A DNA stretch of 39,581 nucleotides, from NCBI GenBank assembly GCA_049999765.1, contig JBNGIQ010007862.1, positions 1 through 39,581 on the forward strand, written 5' to 3'. Shown here piece by piece: positions 21,445 through 32,416 of this stretch. Position 1 is the stretch's first letter; each line of letters begins with the position of its first letter. This DNA is from Phaeoceros laevis (lineage: Eukaryota; Anthocerotophyta; Anthocerotopsida; Notothyladales). The position numbers were made by a program, and so were the translations under genes. The notes under the pieces are model-generated. The model searched no databases and had not been told where the DNA came from. It saw only the letters and a list, made by a program, of their open reading frames with translations.

Positions 21445-21556
21445 CTCAAAAAATTGGTATTCAGCATAATTAAATTTGACATACTGTTTGTCGTTGTAAA
21501 ATCTCAAAAGATTGGTATTCAGCATAATTAAATTTGACATATTGTTTGTCGTTTTT
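21445..21556 (+). repeat. Tandem duplication, 58-bp unit, two copies
   Basis: The block from CTCAAAA through ATTGGTATTCAGCATAATTA to TGTTTGTCGTT occurs at 21445 and again at 21503 with only a few mismatches. It directly precedes the TTAA-flanked element. Confidence 0.9.
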
Positions 21557-21577
21557 ACAACGTCCGAAGAAACATGT

Positions 21578-21886
21578 TTAACCCCTAAGGAACCAGCGTG
21601 TTGCTGGCCCCTTATTCCTCTTGAGAAAGTACTGGGCCCACCTTGGTTCCATGCAATCCCTTGCCCAAATCAAGGTGAGTGAAGGGCAGGAACATGGCCT
21701 CCCAAGTTGCCCGGCTCAGTGTACTTGCAAACATGTTCCAACGCATTTCTATAATAAGATTTATCTTAATTATAATTAAATAATAATTTTTAAATATCAT
21801 TAAACAGGAAATTTATAAGTCGTGATGAAATGTGGGGGCTGGGTGGCTTGGATCCCGTTTGGGCTAGTTGATCCTTTAGGGGTTAA
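21578..21886. mobile_element. Candidate piggyBac-like non-autonomous element (MITE)
   Basis: A 301-bp segment (21582-21882) is bounded on both sides by TTAA and has matching inverted ends: CCCCTAAGGA on the left and, read inwards from the right, CCCCTAAAGGA. Weaker similarity extends inwards (ACCAGC against ATCAACTAGC). TTAA target duplication plus a CCC-starting terminal repeat is the hallmark of the piggyBac superfamily, whose ends read TTAACCCTAGAAAGATA in the founding element. No transposase is encoded. Chance is possible because TTAA is common in AT-rich DNA, and I cannot look for other copies. Confidence 0.45.
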
Positions 21887-22142
21887 TGTTGTTTACATAC
21901 CATAAACAATGTTGCTTCCAATGTGGCAGCTAAGAAGAACTTGATGGGTCCAGAAGAGCCACATGTTTGTGATAAGGCTAAGCTTACTGTGGCAACAAGA
22001 AAAACTAGGGCATGAAATTTTATGTTGCATTGTAATTTGAAAGCAAGAACTTGAAATAGCCAATGCATGTGCTCTTGCGTGATGTTGCTTGCCAACCTTC
22101 TTCAAGTGATCATCAAGTGCTAATCACCATGTGTAGTACCAT

Positions 22143-22483
22143 GTGTTGATTATCTCACTATTTACTTGTTTTCTTATATTTTTATATTTTCTATGTTACA
22201 GCCTTATATTTGCTGCAAGTGTGGTCTAGAGTCTAGACTCTAGAAGTTAGAACCCATTAACCACCATAAATGAAATCTATCTATCTATCACTTGTATTAT
22301 TACTTATGAATATTTTGAACTTTGAAGTAGATTACTAGATTGTTCACCTTTTAAATTTCAATTTAGTCGATATACAGAAATGCCATCCGTAGTGAGCAAA
22401 TTACAGTGCGAAGTTACAATGCCACGTTTGCCGGGGTGCTTTTTACGTGAGTTCGAACTGTTCCACAGGGTATCAGAACCGAT
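22143..22483 (+). mobile_element. Possible solo LTR with adjoining primer-binding site remnant
   Basis: At 22468-22480 the sequence reads GGGTATCAGAACC, close to TGGTATCAGAGCC, the initiator-Met-tRNA primer-binding site next to 5' LTRs of many plant LTR retrotransposons. It directly follows TTCCACA; an AT-rich segment opening TGTTGATTATC at 22143 could be the LTR start (TGT...ACA ends). No gag, polymerase or second LTR is visible, so this is at most a decayed fragment. Confidence 0.25.
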
Positions 22484-22820
22484 AGTACAAAAAGACACGA
22501 GAAGCGGGCGCACAGAATGGGCCCACGTGATGATCCTTAAAGCAAGATGTCGCGCACGCGAGGGTAGGGAGGAACTCCCAAGGAAGCCCACCGGGTGAGT
22601 GGGGCTGCTGGGCCGTGAAACATGTGGGTTCCTGTGAACCCTTGTGGTCATGTGGGATGCATGTGAGCCACGTGAATAGTAATGTGATACAAACAGTGGT
22701 AAGGCCAGTAGTCCATTGGTCATTCCAAAACACTGGCGCTTGCTGTACAAACGAAGAAGGCTCATGCCTCGGTGCCCGTACCTAAGCCGAAGTAAACGTG
22801 GCACAAACCGAACCTTCTCA

Positions 22821-25800
22821 CTATAGTTGTCCCCTCTGGATGTCATTCCCAAGCAGTTTGTGTTGATTAAGAGTTTCCATTAACAGAGGGGGCGCATGCT
22901 GAGCAACGCCGTTGTTCTCTTCGCAGTCCTCACAGAATGATAGCAGAATGGTGTCGATGGCCATCTCCACCACAGCGAAAAACAATGCTGCTATTATGTA
23001 CCCTGTGAGCCAGCAGAACTGCAGAGCATGGGCCGTCAGAAAAGGAGCTCATGGCAGCAGAAGTGGTAAATGAACGGTCAGGGAGATGGACAATGCACTT
23101 ACCAGCACTGGAAACAATGGTGACGACACCTTGCTGCTGCCTGACTTGAATCTATGCTGGTCCAGCATGAGGAAGGCGAACACAGCTGCAGCTAAGCTGA
23201 CTGTGAGTTTTCCGATGAAGAGCATGATGTCTCCGATCACGTTAACAACCCCCACTCGCAAAATGTTGTTGATGATCAAAGAGGTAGCCTTTCCAGCTGC
23301 TCGGCAGAAGCCAGTTCCAGTCACGGCAATCTGGAAGTGCAGGAGTCTGCTGTCAGATGAAGCACCAAGTATTGGACTCTATCGGAAAAAGTAACTGCTG
23401 AACGGGTGAGTCCCGGTTTTACCACCACTATCTACTGCAGCGAGGGGGAATAGAAGCAGAGAACTTACCACAATGTAAGCATTGCGATTTATGAACTTCA
23501 CTGTCCACTCAATGCAGCCTAGACAACACTGGGCACAGCAGCACAGTATGGTTATGCAGCAACCCCCTGGAGCTGCTTCTGCTGCCTTTATCTTGTTGCG
23601 GATCCATTCCAGGATGAACCTGATCATCTGTATAATGGCAACGACAAGCGAACCCAGTGCCATGGATCCAAGGTGGTACCGGAGCAACCGCTTTCCAGAC
23701 TTGAGCAATGGGAAGTCTGTGATCAACTGACAGCGTGAGCAGACAAGGATCAGCAATGGTTCCAAACTGCGACAGGGAGAACGGAGGAAAATGTGCTGAA
23801 AAGTGGAGCAACTTACAGAGACCTCCCCTCGAGACCAGTAGTACGACGCTACTGCACCGGCAATGGTGGTGAGAGAGCAGGCTACGATGAACTGGGTGGT
23901 CCAAAAAAAGCCAAATATGTGGTAAAAAATTGCCCATCCAATGTTCTTAGAGTAGTGAATGTCGTATCCACAACAGCCTTCGCTACTGATACTCCCTGTA
24001 GCTAAGTTGTAGGCTCGACAGCCACCCTTGCAGTTGTTCTGCTTGACTGTTCCAGCACTGAAGAGATACAGTGCTGCTATCAGCCAATATATGCCGAAGA
24101 CAAATATCCCCACAAATGGAATAATAGGATAGATGGTAAGGGTGGGAATAGCTCCAAGTGACTTGGCCGCGACCTGCACACGCGCAACCACAACAAAGTC
24201 ACCAAATGAAACAATGAAAACATGAAACCTCTTCCTGTGCTTTGATTTAAGTCAAAGTAACCTGCTGACCTTAATGACCGCAATAGCAATGACAAGCCGC
24301 TTGATCAGAACAACGGTGATTAAAATAGTCAGTACAGTGAGAATTGTCATTATCACTGCAACAATTTTCAAATGCTTCCGCTCCTGCAAAGAAAAGCAGA
24401 ACACAATAATTTAGCTACACCAGCAGTAGCAAATATGCAAACTAAACGAGTTCCGACGCATTGGCGTGCATGGTAACCAATAAGCAGGACAACTACCTCA
24501 GACGAAGCATCTAAAGGCAAAGAATCAGCTGCGGAGCTTCCAATCACCGCAGAAACTGCATCGTGCCCAATCCAGCCGGCTGCATCGAGAAAAAGACATA
24601 TTCAGTCACCCATTGTCGTCAAGAGAAGAGGTGACTCGATCTTGGAGAGCATAGTAAACAGTTGGTCACCTTTAATGTAGAAAAAGACTGTGACAGAAAT
24701 CATCAAGATGTTGAAAAGAATGATAGTTATCCACGCCACCACTCCGACAAAGTAACGAACCAATAGCAGCCAAGCCACAGATAGCAGAAACGGAGCAATA
24801 ACGCCACAGACCACCAGCACTGGCCAGGCACTCCGGAGGTCGGCCACGTATCTCTGTACACAAGCATATATTTGACACACAAGTTAATCAGGCATTGCAG
24901 ACGAGCATAGCCTTAAGAACGGAATATAGGGTTGTAGCTGAAGGCTAATCATCACAAGGTGTACCTTTGCAACAGCTGTAGAACCAGAAAGAGCCTTGTT
25001 TACTGCATCCGAAATGAAGTTTCCATCATTCACACTGACACCTCCAAGGGCTTGCCATGCCTGAATTGCAGCATCACTGGGGCTACTGGATAATTGACAA
25101 CTCCAGAATACTGCTCCACCAGAAGGGATTTAGAGTTAGCATAGGAGCAGATCTTTCCTTCCCTTCAAGCGACAAATGAAGGTCAAGACATAGGTTTGCA
25201 CTCACAATTCCTGCTCGGGAACAGCACTGGGTAGCATGGACCAGTGAGATTTTTGGAAGAAGTCTGCTGAGATAGATCCAATAGGCTGAAGTAGTCATAG
25301 TTTCTAGCCCTCCACTCGTCTGTTGAAAGACTAACAGATCCTTCTGGATAATCACAAACCCATGTCAGGTTCCCATTGCTAGAGGGTGTGGGACATCCTT
25401 GGAGGCAGATGCTTCTTGCATCCACAAGATTGAATGGGTTCTCAAGATCTCCAGCATTGTACACCTGGTTGGGATTCATCCAATACCGGACCTTCAAATT
25501 CTTCAAGTTTGGGTTCGCTTTGTCATCGCCACAAACATTACCCTTGTAGTCCAAGCCGTAAATTAACCTGTGCGAGCCAAAACAAGTGAAAGACATCAAA
25601 GCCAGACTTTACAAGCAAAGCTGGACAGTCAAGTTGGCTTCATCAAATCAAGGCTGGATGCCCCCACTGTACCTTCGAGGATCTCCCTTATTGATGCCAT
25701 AACTGCTATTAATGAGCATCCCAACCCAAAATGCCACAAACACGACCAGAAAGAGGATATCTTGACAGCTGCGGTCCTCCTCTATCCTAGATTTTCGAGG

Positions 25801-25884
25801 TGCACTAGGGCCATCTGTCGATCTGGTGGGGCTGGGCACCCCCAATATTGCACCTGTGGGTCCAGTAGTAGACCCTTTGCCCAT
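22821..25884 (-). CDS. Choline transporter-like protein (CTL/SLC44 family, plant CHER1-like)
   Basis: Multi-pass membrane protein of the CTL/SLC44 family; Arabidopsis CHER1 acts in choline transport, vesicle trafficking and sieve-plate development. About ten exons give roughly 700 residues. Order: cytosolic Ser/Pro-rich N-terminus, first helix (CQDILFLVVFVAFWVGMLIN), a long extracellular loop (IYGLDYKGNVCGDDKANPN, NPNQVYNAGD, WVCDYPEG, GPCYPVLFPS, FWSCQLSS), then helix-rich exons (WPVLVVCGVIAPFLLSVAWL; KIVAVIMTILTVLTILITVV; YPIIPFVGIFVFGIYWLIAA; GWAIFYHIFGFFWTTQFIVA). A Cys-rich segment GGCCITILCCCAQCCLGC is followed by FINRNAYI and a family-typical C-terminal region with VVEMAIDTILLSFCEDCEENN. 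The start is ambiguous: the frame is open to GTG at 25959 but the first in-frame ATG is 25882-25884; an upstream non-coding or short coding exon is possible. Stop at 22821-22823. Confidence 0.93.
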
Positions 25885-26914
25885 ACTGGATGCTCCCTGT
25901 AGTGCTGATGAAGCTGGCCTGTCTGGGCTTGGATTTCGAGAAGATGTTGCCCCGTCCACCGGAAGTCAGAATGGTCGACGTCGTTGCTTCTTAAGCTCCT
26001 GAGTGAGCAGTCGGTTCTTCAAAATAAGTTTGTGCCTATTTTTCAAGACACAGTCTTTTTGGCAGACTGAACTCAAGCTCTGACGTTCAATGCTCTCCAA
26101 ACCTTCATCCGAATGTTTGTGAACATAAGAGATGCTCACCACTCTCGCTCTCAGTTCACGTACGGGTCATGACCCTTTTAACATTGTTTGACAAAGCTCA
26201 GATACTTACCATGCCCCACTGTTAAGCGGGGAAAATGGCAGCTCGATGTCCTAGTTGGCAGAATGTAGCGCTCTGGCCCCTGATTCTAAGGGCATTCACG
26301 AAGCATACGATCTTGCCAAACACTTTCCAGCTGGGAAAGTTGCAAAATGCATTCTCTGCCTACGTTTGGCACTGCTCAGCGCTAGAATTTCTGGACGAAC
26401 GAATGTAAAGCAAGTCAGCTCTGTTCGCCAATTAGACAGACACAAAATTCAGAATTCCATAGACGCCCTACACAGAAAATTACTTCTCACCAGAAACCGA
26501 GCTCAACAAAGTCGCAACATCTTCAGCTCCACGCAGCTAAGAAACCTCACATTCATCCCCCTCCTCCAAAGTTCTACCAGCCCTTCCCAAGCAGCTAACC
26601 TTGACCAGCTCGATTGCACTAAGCAACGGCTCCTTCCTCGGAAGCTTTCCTAGTCAGGCGCAGAGTCGTGCAATCCTTCTCCGCGTGAAACCGATCGCCG
26701 CGAAAGCCACCTGAACTTTCCCGCGACGACGTATCGCTACTTTCTTCCGGCGAGATGAATCACGCATCCCGGCATAACCTGCCAACCTGGCGAAACCGCG
26801 ACGACCGCCGTCAAGGTACCGCGATCTGCACGATTTCCATGCGGTCGCCCTCTGTTAGGGTTTCGGTTACTGATTCGGCTCTGCAGAAGCCGCTGTAGAA
26901 CCTAGACAGTCTTG
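25885..26914. promoter_or_regulatory. Divergent intergenic region between the CTL and SpoU-type genes
   Basis: About 1 kb separating two genes transcribed away from each other. The left part is probably CTL 5' leader, perhaps with a leader intron. Near the right end an ATG at 26756 opens 20 codons to a GT at 26816 and could be an alternative first exon of the methyltransferase gene. A 132-codon plus-strand frame at 26255-26653 has no family resemblance. I recognise no TATA box with confidence. Confidence 0.5.
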
Positions 26915-28081
26915 ATGAGAAATGCCGTGTCACTCAGATTTGAAGGTTCTTCTATGCTTGGAGCGCTAAGTTTGGTGACCCGCCATTGTTGGGCACGGAA
27001 TGGTTTAGACCACGTTGTAGAACGTCCTGTGACAATGGAGAGCTATCGAGGGGACAATAGTCAAGAGGGAGAAGAGGCGACTGGAAGTGGCAGACCAAAA
27101 TGCTTTGTAGTAGTCCATAATGTAGCCAAGCGGCATAATCTCGGGACTTTGAGTCGCAGCGCCACAGCTTTCGGGGTCTCTGAAATCATCCTGGTTGGGA
27201 AGAAGGATTACAATGCTTTCGGAAGCCATGGAGCTACATTACATATCGGGTTTCGGCACTTTCACAATCTTTCTGCTGCCAGGGATTACTTGAAGGTTTA
27301 TCTATGAAATCCTTCTATTGTGTGAACTGGCGAGCTGCACCGGAGCAGCCGACCAATTCCTTCTGAAGGTCGGTGCCACGGGGGGGGGGAGACAGTGCCA
27401 CTGACTTTGACCCGATTCATGCCCCAGGAGCAGGATTGCGACATATGTGGGGTTGAGATTGCTGATGGTGCTCTGCCCGTTGATTCACATCCGTTCAAAC
27501 GCAACACTGCTTTCCTAGTCGGCAATGAGGTGCTAACAGTCGCTTGTGTGTGACAATACCTGTAGTACTTCAGCAGCACCTGGTCGCTCTCCTTAACTCT
27601 TGCATTCTTGTTCTCTGGTTGGCAGGGAACTGGGCTTTCCACGAAAGAGATGGAGATGTGTGACTTTTTTGTCTACATCCCCCAATATGGACCCGGTACT
27701 GCATCTTTGAACGTCACCGTCGCTGCCTCAATAGTGCTACATCATTTTGCAGGTAGGGCTGCGCTTCAAACACTGGGCCGGCAGGTTTTGTTGCCAGAAG
27801 TAGTTGTGAAGGACTGAGCAATTGTCTGTGTGTCTGCAGTATGGGCAAAGTTTACCGAGAGGCAACGAGAGGGCCAAAAGTTCGTTGTAGCGGAGAGACC
27901 TGGATTGAGGGCACCAAGAGTCATTTGCTCCGAAGATCCTGAAGCTATTGCAGATAGACGACGCCGTAAGTCAGAATCCCAGTCCCAGGAGTTCGTACGT
28001 TTTGGACCTACGATTGACGAAATTGGAGCTGACCAAGAAGGATTGGGGTCAGCAACTAGTACCAAAACTCTAGCGCTTTGA
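26915..28081 (+). CDS. SpoU-family (SPOUT) tRNA/rRNA 2'-O-methyltransferase
   Basis: SAM-dependent RNA ribose methylase with the trefoil-knot SPOUT fold; the RNA target is not predictable here. Four exons: 26915-27295, about 27430-27528, about 27628-27752 and about 27840-28081. Motif 1 is VVHNVAKRHNLGTLSRSATA with FG just after; motif 2 FLVGNEGTGLS and motif 3 YIPQYGPGTASLNVTVAASI carry the knot and SAM-binding loops. The insert FGSHGATLHIGFRHFHNL and the CDICGVEIADGA stretch match the plant At4g15520-type protein. From ATG 26915 the product is about 290 residues with a possible targeting presequence; from the internal ATG 27035 (MESYRGDN) it is about 250, nearer the usual length. The tail is charged and variable. 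Intron 1 carries a run of 10 G. Confidence 0.92.
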
Positions 28082-28764
28082 CCCTTCTTTTTGAAGGTGA
28101 AGTCGCGTACCAGTAGTTCAGCTTGGCAGGTGGATGAGGAACATGCGAGTTCGGGTCCTGCAAGGCTAAGTTGGGTACAGGATACCTGGATCGCCTTGCG
28201 GTGATCAAGGCCACGGGCTGATACGTGCTGATACTGCCTTACAACCTGAAAAGATTTGATATTAGTTGTTTGCTATTCACATCCTAGGTGTACACTTCAA
28301 ATGTTAATGGACTCAAAAATCATCTCTATGTATCTATCCTAGTCCCTCGGCGCACAGTATCGATGCGACCCCGTCAATGTGCCCATGACTCCGTGTAGCT
28401 TCTGGCCCAATCAAACACATGAAACTAACTTCTCCTTCCGTGCAAAGTCGAGGCGGGCTGCCAAGTGGAGCAGGTGTTTCGAGTGGGGCCGAACAAGTAC
28501 AGCAATAGTAATCCAAGTCCAACTATTGCATACAAGCACCCAAAGACTTTGACAAAAATCCCTGGTGCAGGCTTGCGCTCAAGTTTCAGCAGTCAGAGTT
28601 CTCACAAGAGCAGTTGCAGCTCCAAATGTACAAGCAGGTGTTTCCCCTAACATCCCCATCAAAAGCGTTTTATAAAGAGGGTTGTTAGGAAACAGACGAG
28701 CGGTGGCTTCAAGTCTCGTTTAAACCAAAATACCTGCTGCAACCGAACACCCGACCTTCTATGC
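28082..28764. other. Convergent 3' intergenic region between the SpoU-type and bZIP-like genes
   Basis: About 0.7 kb between opposed stop codons, expected to contain both 3' UTRs. No frame, repeat or RNA gene was recognised. Confidence 0.6.
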
Positions 28765-31700
28765 TTAATTTCGACCAGAGATCTTGCTTTCAAGCTCCTC
28801 GAGAAGTTGCTTCCTAAGGTCTTTATTTTGTTTTTCAAGCTCCTCAATTTGCTTTGTTTGCTCTGAATCCTTTCTGTTGCGACAATCAAGACAACTTAAT
28901 CAAGTACTTCATTTCTACGTAACTGCAATCTCATAGGACAATGCACACCAGTCCAACAGCCCGGACAAGCACATACCTGTTCATGAAGGCAAGATTGAGT
29001 TTTAGAGACCGAACTTCCTTCTCCAATGCTTCAAGCCGCTTACTTGCAGCCTGCAGATCAGCAGGAATGTAGCACCTTCCCTTTGCCTCAGCCATCCTGG
29101 GAAAATCAAAAAAAATACTCAGAACAGATGCTCATATGGTTGGTCGAAATCTCCGATCACAAATATAGACAATCTACAATAACTATCAGACGCTTACTTT
29201 CTCTGACGTTCCACCCGTCGTTTCTTGGTGGTGTCATCTATCTGGTCACCCTGATGACCTGTATACAAACAGCTTCAGTATCAACATAATTTTCTTGCTT
29301 GCGTTAAGCTATCTCACGAAAAACATTCTGCAGAAGACACAAAAGCATACCTGACCGCCCAGACGATGTGATTGATCCTGCTCGTTGCAATTGAGAGTTT
29401 GGCTGCTGAATGAAAGAAGCAAGGACCGTCATTTGATTAGGGATTCGATCTGCTTTCTGTATCTCAAGCTCTGGCAATACTTGCAAATGCTAACTTGTCG
29501 TTGATTACTGTTTGCATTGACCGATACAAAACCCACTTCAGCTACCTACCGGGAAGCCTACAATTTTCACTTATAAACACAAGCTATTGTCTCGGCTGTG
29601 CACAGAATAAGCGACACATAGCAACGTGATGATGAAACGGTAAGCAAACACCTTGGTGTCTAAATCTTGGTTTCTTGGACTATCATATGGCCCTGCCTCA
29701 CTTGTATCTGCAAATACGGAACACAAACGTAGATTTCAATGCCTATCCAACCATGACATGCCCTGATCTTGTAAGACAAAAAAGAAGACATGCCACTGTT
29801 CTCTCTCATGTTCGACCCAAAGCACAGCTGTCAATAACTAATACTGAGATGCTTACTAGGGCCAGAACTTGGACTTGCGTGATTCCCATTAGACTGTGTG
29901 GGCCGTTTAGCTGGTTGGTCGACAGATCCAACTGCAACCCGCTTCAATGACTGATTCTGAAACCCAGTGTTGCCTTGATTCAGTGTGGAGACAGTCTGGC
30001 TTGAATTACATGGACCATCTGCACTGATACCAGTGCCACACCCTGAAGATCCGCTTGGGGAGGGTGCATGCTGAGTTGGAGGTGATGTCCAAATCCCATT
30101 CTGCTGCAGGCCAGAGTAAAGTTCAGGTAGCGAATGGAACAGAAAGTAGAAAAAATAGAAAAGAAGAAACGCCAGAGTCTAACACGACCAGTGGGTGTTT
30201 CCTACCTTCTCTTCTCCGAACGACCTGCATGGGGATTGCAATGGATGACTAGCAATATCACATGCTGCTGCACAAGATGGCATGGTTTGGCCCACGTCAT
30301 TTGCAGGGGAATGAACTTTTACTTGAAACTGCCTGCTGGGAGAGAAATAATCTTCAGGTACATCTAAGCTGATTGCACCTCCATCACCACCAACTCGCAC
30401 CTGCAGTTCACTGTTCATTTTGATAGGTTGGCCAGGTAGGGTTTGTGATACAAGATCCGGATTCAGGTGAATCATGTCAGTGTGGTTAGCTCCAACCACA
30501 GGCTTGGAATCTGCATTTCTTTTACTTCTATCTACAGCCCGCAAACTTGCTTCCTGCTTCTTCCTCTCTATGCTTCCCTTAAGTAGCCCAACCACTGCAG
30601 AGAGAGAAGTTTCTCCTACAGCGTTACCAACCTGACCAAACCCGGAAGCGTTGGAACCAGTTTCTCCTACAGTGTTACCAACCTGACCGAACCCAGAGGT
30701 ATCGAAACCACTGCTGCTACTAAGTGGGGACGAGGAGCGCGGGTTTAAGGTGGGTGACTGATGGTAAAGAGCAGACTGAGTTGAGGGACCATTCTGCTGT
30801 GGGCCAAGAGCTGTTGAAATTGTAGACGTAATTTCAGGCTGCTGTATTTGCTGTGACTGAAGCAGGTGATGTTGGTGTAAGTGGGATGTGTTATACTGCC
30901 CGGACGGGAGAGAATGGTGTAAAAACTGAGGCAACGGTGGTAAAGCATGGTTTTGGTTTGAACCTGTGTTAGCCTGACTATGATAATGAGGTGGAGCAGG
31001 AGGTTTCCCATGGTGAAGGTTACTGTTCCGTGTGCTCCAAGCAGAGCCTGAACCTCCATGATGCTGGTTCAACTGGTCATTTGTGGCATGAGTGGCAAGG
31101 CGTTGGAGTGATTCAGCAGTAGGTGGAAACGGCAATCCTTGCATTTCTGAAGCCATTCGCCTGCACCCAAGGAAGCCATCAGGTGACGAATATTTGTATG
31201 TGAGCACTCAAGCACATAAAGAGTGGTCTACACATAACTGTTTCAAAACAAGGAGCTTAAAACACAACTCACCGCATTTCAGACGACCTGCTCCGTGTCA
31301 TGATGGGAGATGGATGCTGAAACCAGGGAATGTTCTGAAAATTAAGAGATAGGAAGCCACGTTAATGAGAGTAGCAGCCCTCCAGATGTTGCGCAATTGC
31401 GAATGATCCAAAATAGAAGCACAGTTGATGAAGCGAACCACTTACCTTTAACGGGGAACTATTTGCTGGTGGCCTATCTGCAGAGGAGTTCCTATAGACA
31501 CATCCACAGACAAAATGTTACTGGACCAGCAGAGGTGCATTACATTCTAGCTCATAGTAGGTGCTACCTACCTATTAGATGCCTTTTGCTGAACGGTGTC
31601 CCCTGATAGGGTCTCTTCATTGAAAACCGTTTGATTCAACAGGGTCAGCTCACTACTGTCAATCCGTGGAAACAAGGCTCCATTCTGTTGAGCTAGCAAA

Positions 31701-32416
31701 GCCGCAAGCTCACTTGCCATCCTGCCAGGTGCCCAAAAGCTAAGGTTTAGTCGGCTGCTAAGAGCCACTAGGTGCTGTGGCAGCTGGTTTAACAACCTGC
31801 AGCCCTTTTCAAAGACATTTCCAGTTTCTTTTTCAAAATAACGAATATTCTCACCTCCGGGAGTTCTGCCTAGGACGATACCCAGCAGGAGACTGTCCAA
31901 ATCCTATTGCCTGGGGGTAAACAGAATTTGACCCAGAGTCAGCTTACAAGGAGCATTAGTTGGAAGAAGGGAGACTATGGCGCAAACTTTGTTCACAGAG
32001 TAGTGGCAGAAAACCCACACCTGGTCTGCAGTGTTGGCAAGCATGTTCTGAAACAAGTCTTCACTGCTGATGCGGTTAAGCGCTGGAGAGCCCATAAATC
32101 CATCTATGCTTGGGGTGGATGGAACCGCCATAGATGCATCCATTATGTTCTGCAAGAAAATCTCCTCACTAGTATTTCGACACACTCCAGTAGTAGTGTT
32201 GGGGGTTCCCGTGTCACGGTCTTTGGATACCCCAGTGCTGACATGACCATCATTTTGGATGTATCCAGTGTAAACGGAAGAAACATCGGAGTTGCCGTAG
32301 TTCACACTCCCATAATGCGAATCCGACTGACCAAATGAAATTTGAGCATGACCGGCTCTCCTTAGTTCGTTGGAAATGCTGCGGGTGATCCTCCTATTTT
32401 CAGACATAAACTCCAT
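28765..32416 (-). CDS. Nuclear protein with a noncanonical bZIP-like C-terminus, plant-specific
   Basis: About 12 exons give roughly 790 residues. ATG at 32416 (MEFMSENRRITRSISNELRR); the frame is open slightly upstream without another ATG. The N-terminal two thirds is low-complexity, rich in Ser, Gln, Asn, His and Gly. The C-terminus joins four exons (about 29345-28765) into DDTTKKRRVERQRKMAEAK, CYIPADLQAASKRLEALEKE, VRSLKLNLAFMNRKDSEQTK and QIEELEKQNKDLRKQLLEEL: a basic stretch, then a long heptad-patterned coiled coil. The canonical bZIP Asn and Arg spacing (N-x7-R) is absent, so classical DNA contact is doubtful. The motif RMASEL or RMASEM starts two different exons (about 31720 and 31160), suggesting exon duplication. 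I know of similar plant proteins with this tail but cannot name one with confidence. A second basic patch, LKRVAVGSVDQPAKRP, may be a nuclear signal. It is divergent from the photolyase-hydrolase gene. Confidence 0.75.
30609..30710 (-). repeat. In-frame 51-bp tandem duplication inside the bZIP-like gene
   Basis: Two 51-bp units (30609-30659 and 30660-30710) differ at only about a dozen positions and encode two 17-residue repeats with the core SGFGQVGN-x-VGET. The length is a multiple of three, so the frame is kept. It lies in the low-complexity part, where repeat number is likely free to vary. Confidence 0.9.

Larger units (their letters stand above)
20322..22350. other. AT-rich repeat-filled intergenic island
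   Basis: Composition changes abruptly from GC-rich gene sequence to AT-rich DNA at about 20.25 kb and back at about 22.35 kb. No coding frame of note exists. It contains the tandem array (20791-21260), the 58-bp duplication (21445-21556), the TTAA-flanked inverted-repeat element (21578-21886), a GCATGCATGC run near 21407 and a short ATCT microsatellite near 22276. The island separates the MYC promoter from the 3' end of the choline transporter-like gene. Confidence 0.7.

Noticed and set aside
22358-22852. 164-codon minus-strand frame
   Set aside because: The apparent start is not a plausible gene start, it overlaps the end of the CTL coding region and repeat-like DNA, and it contains no recognisable domain.
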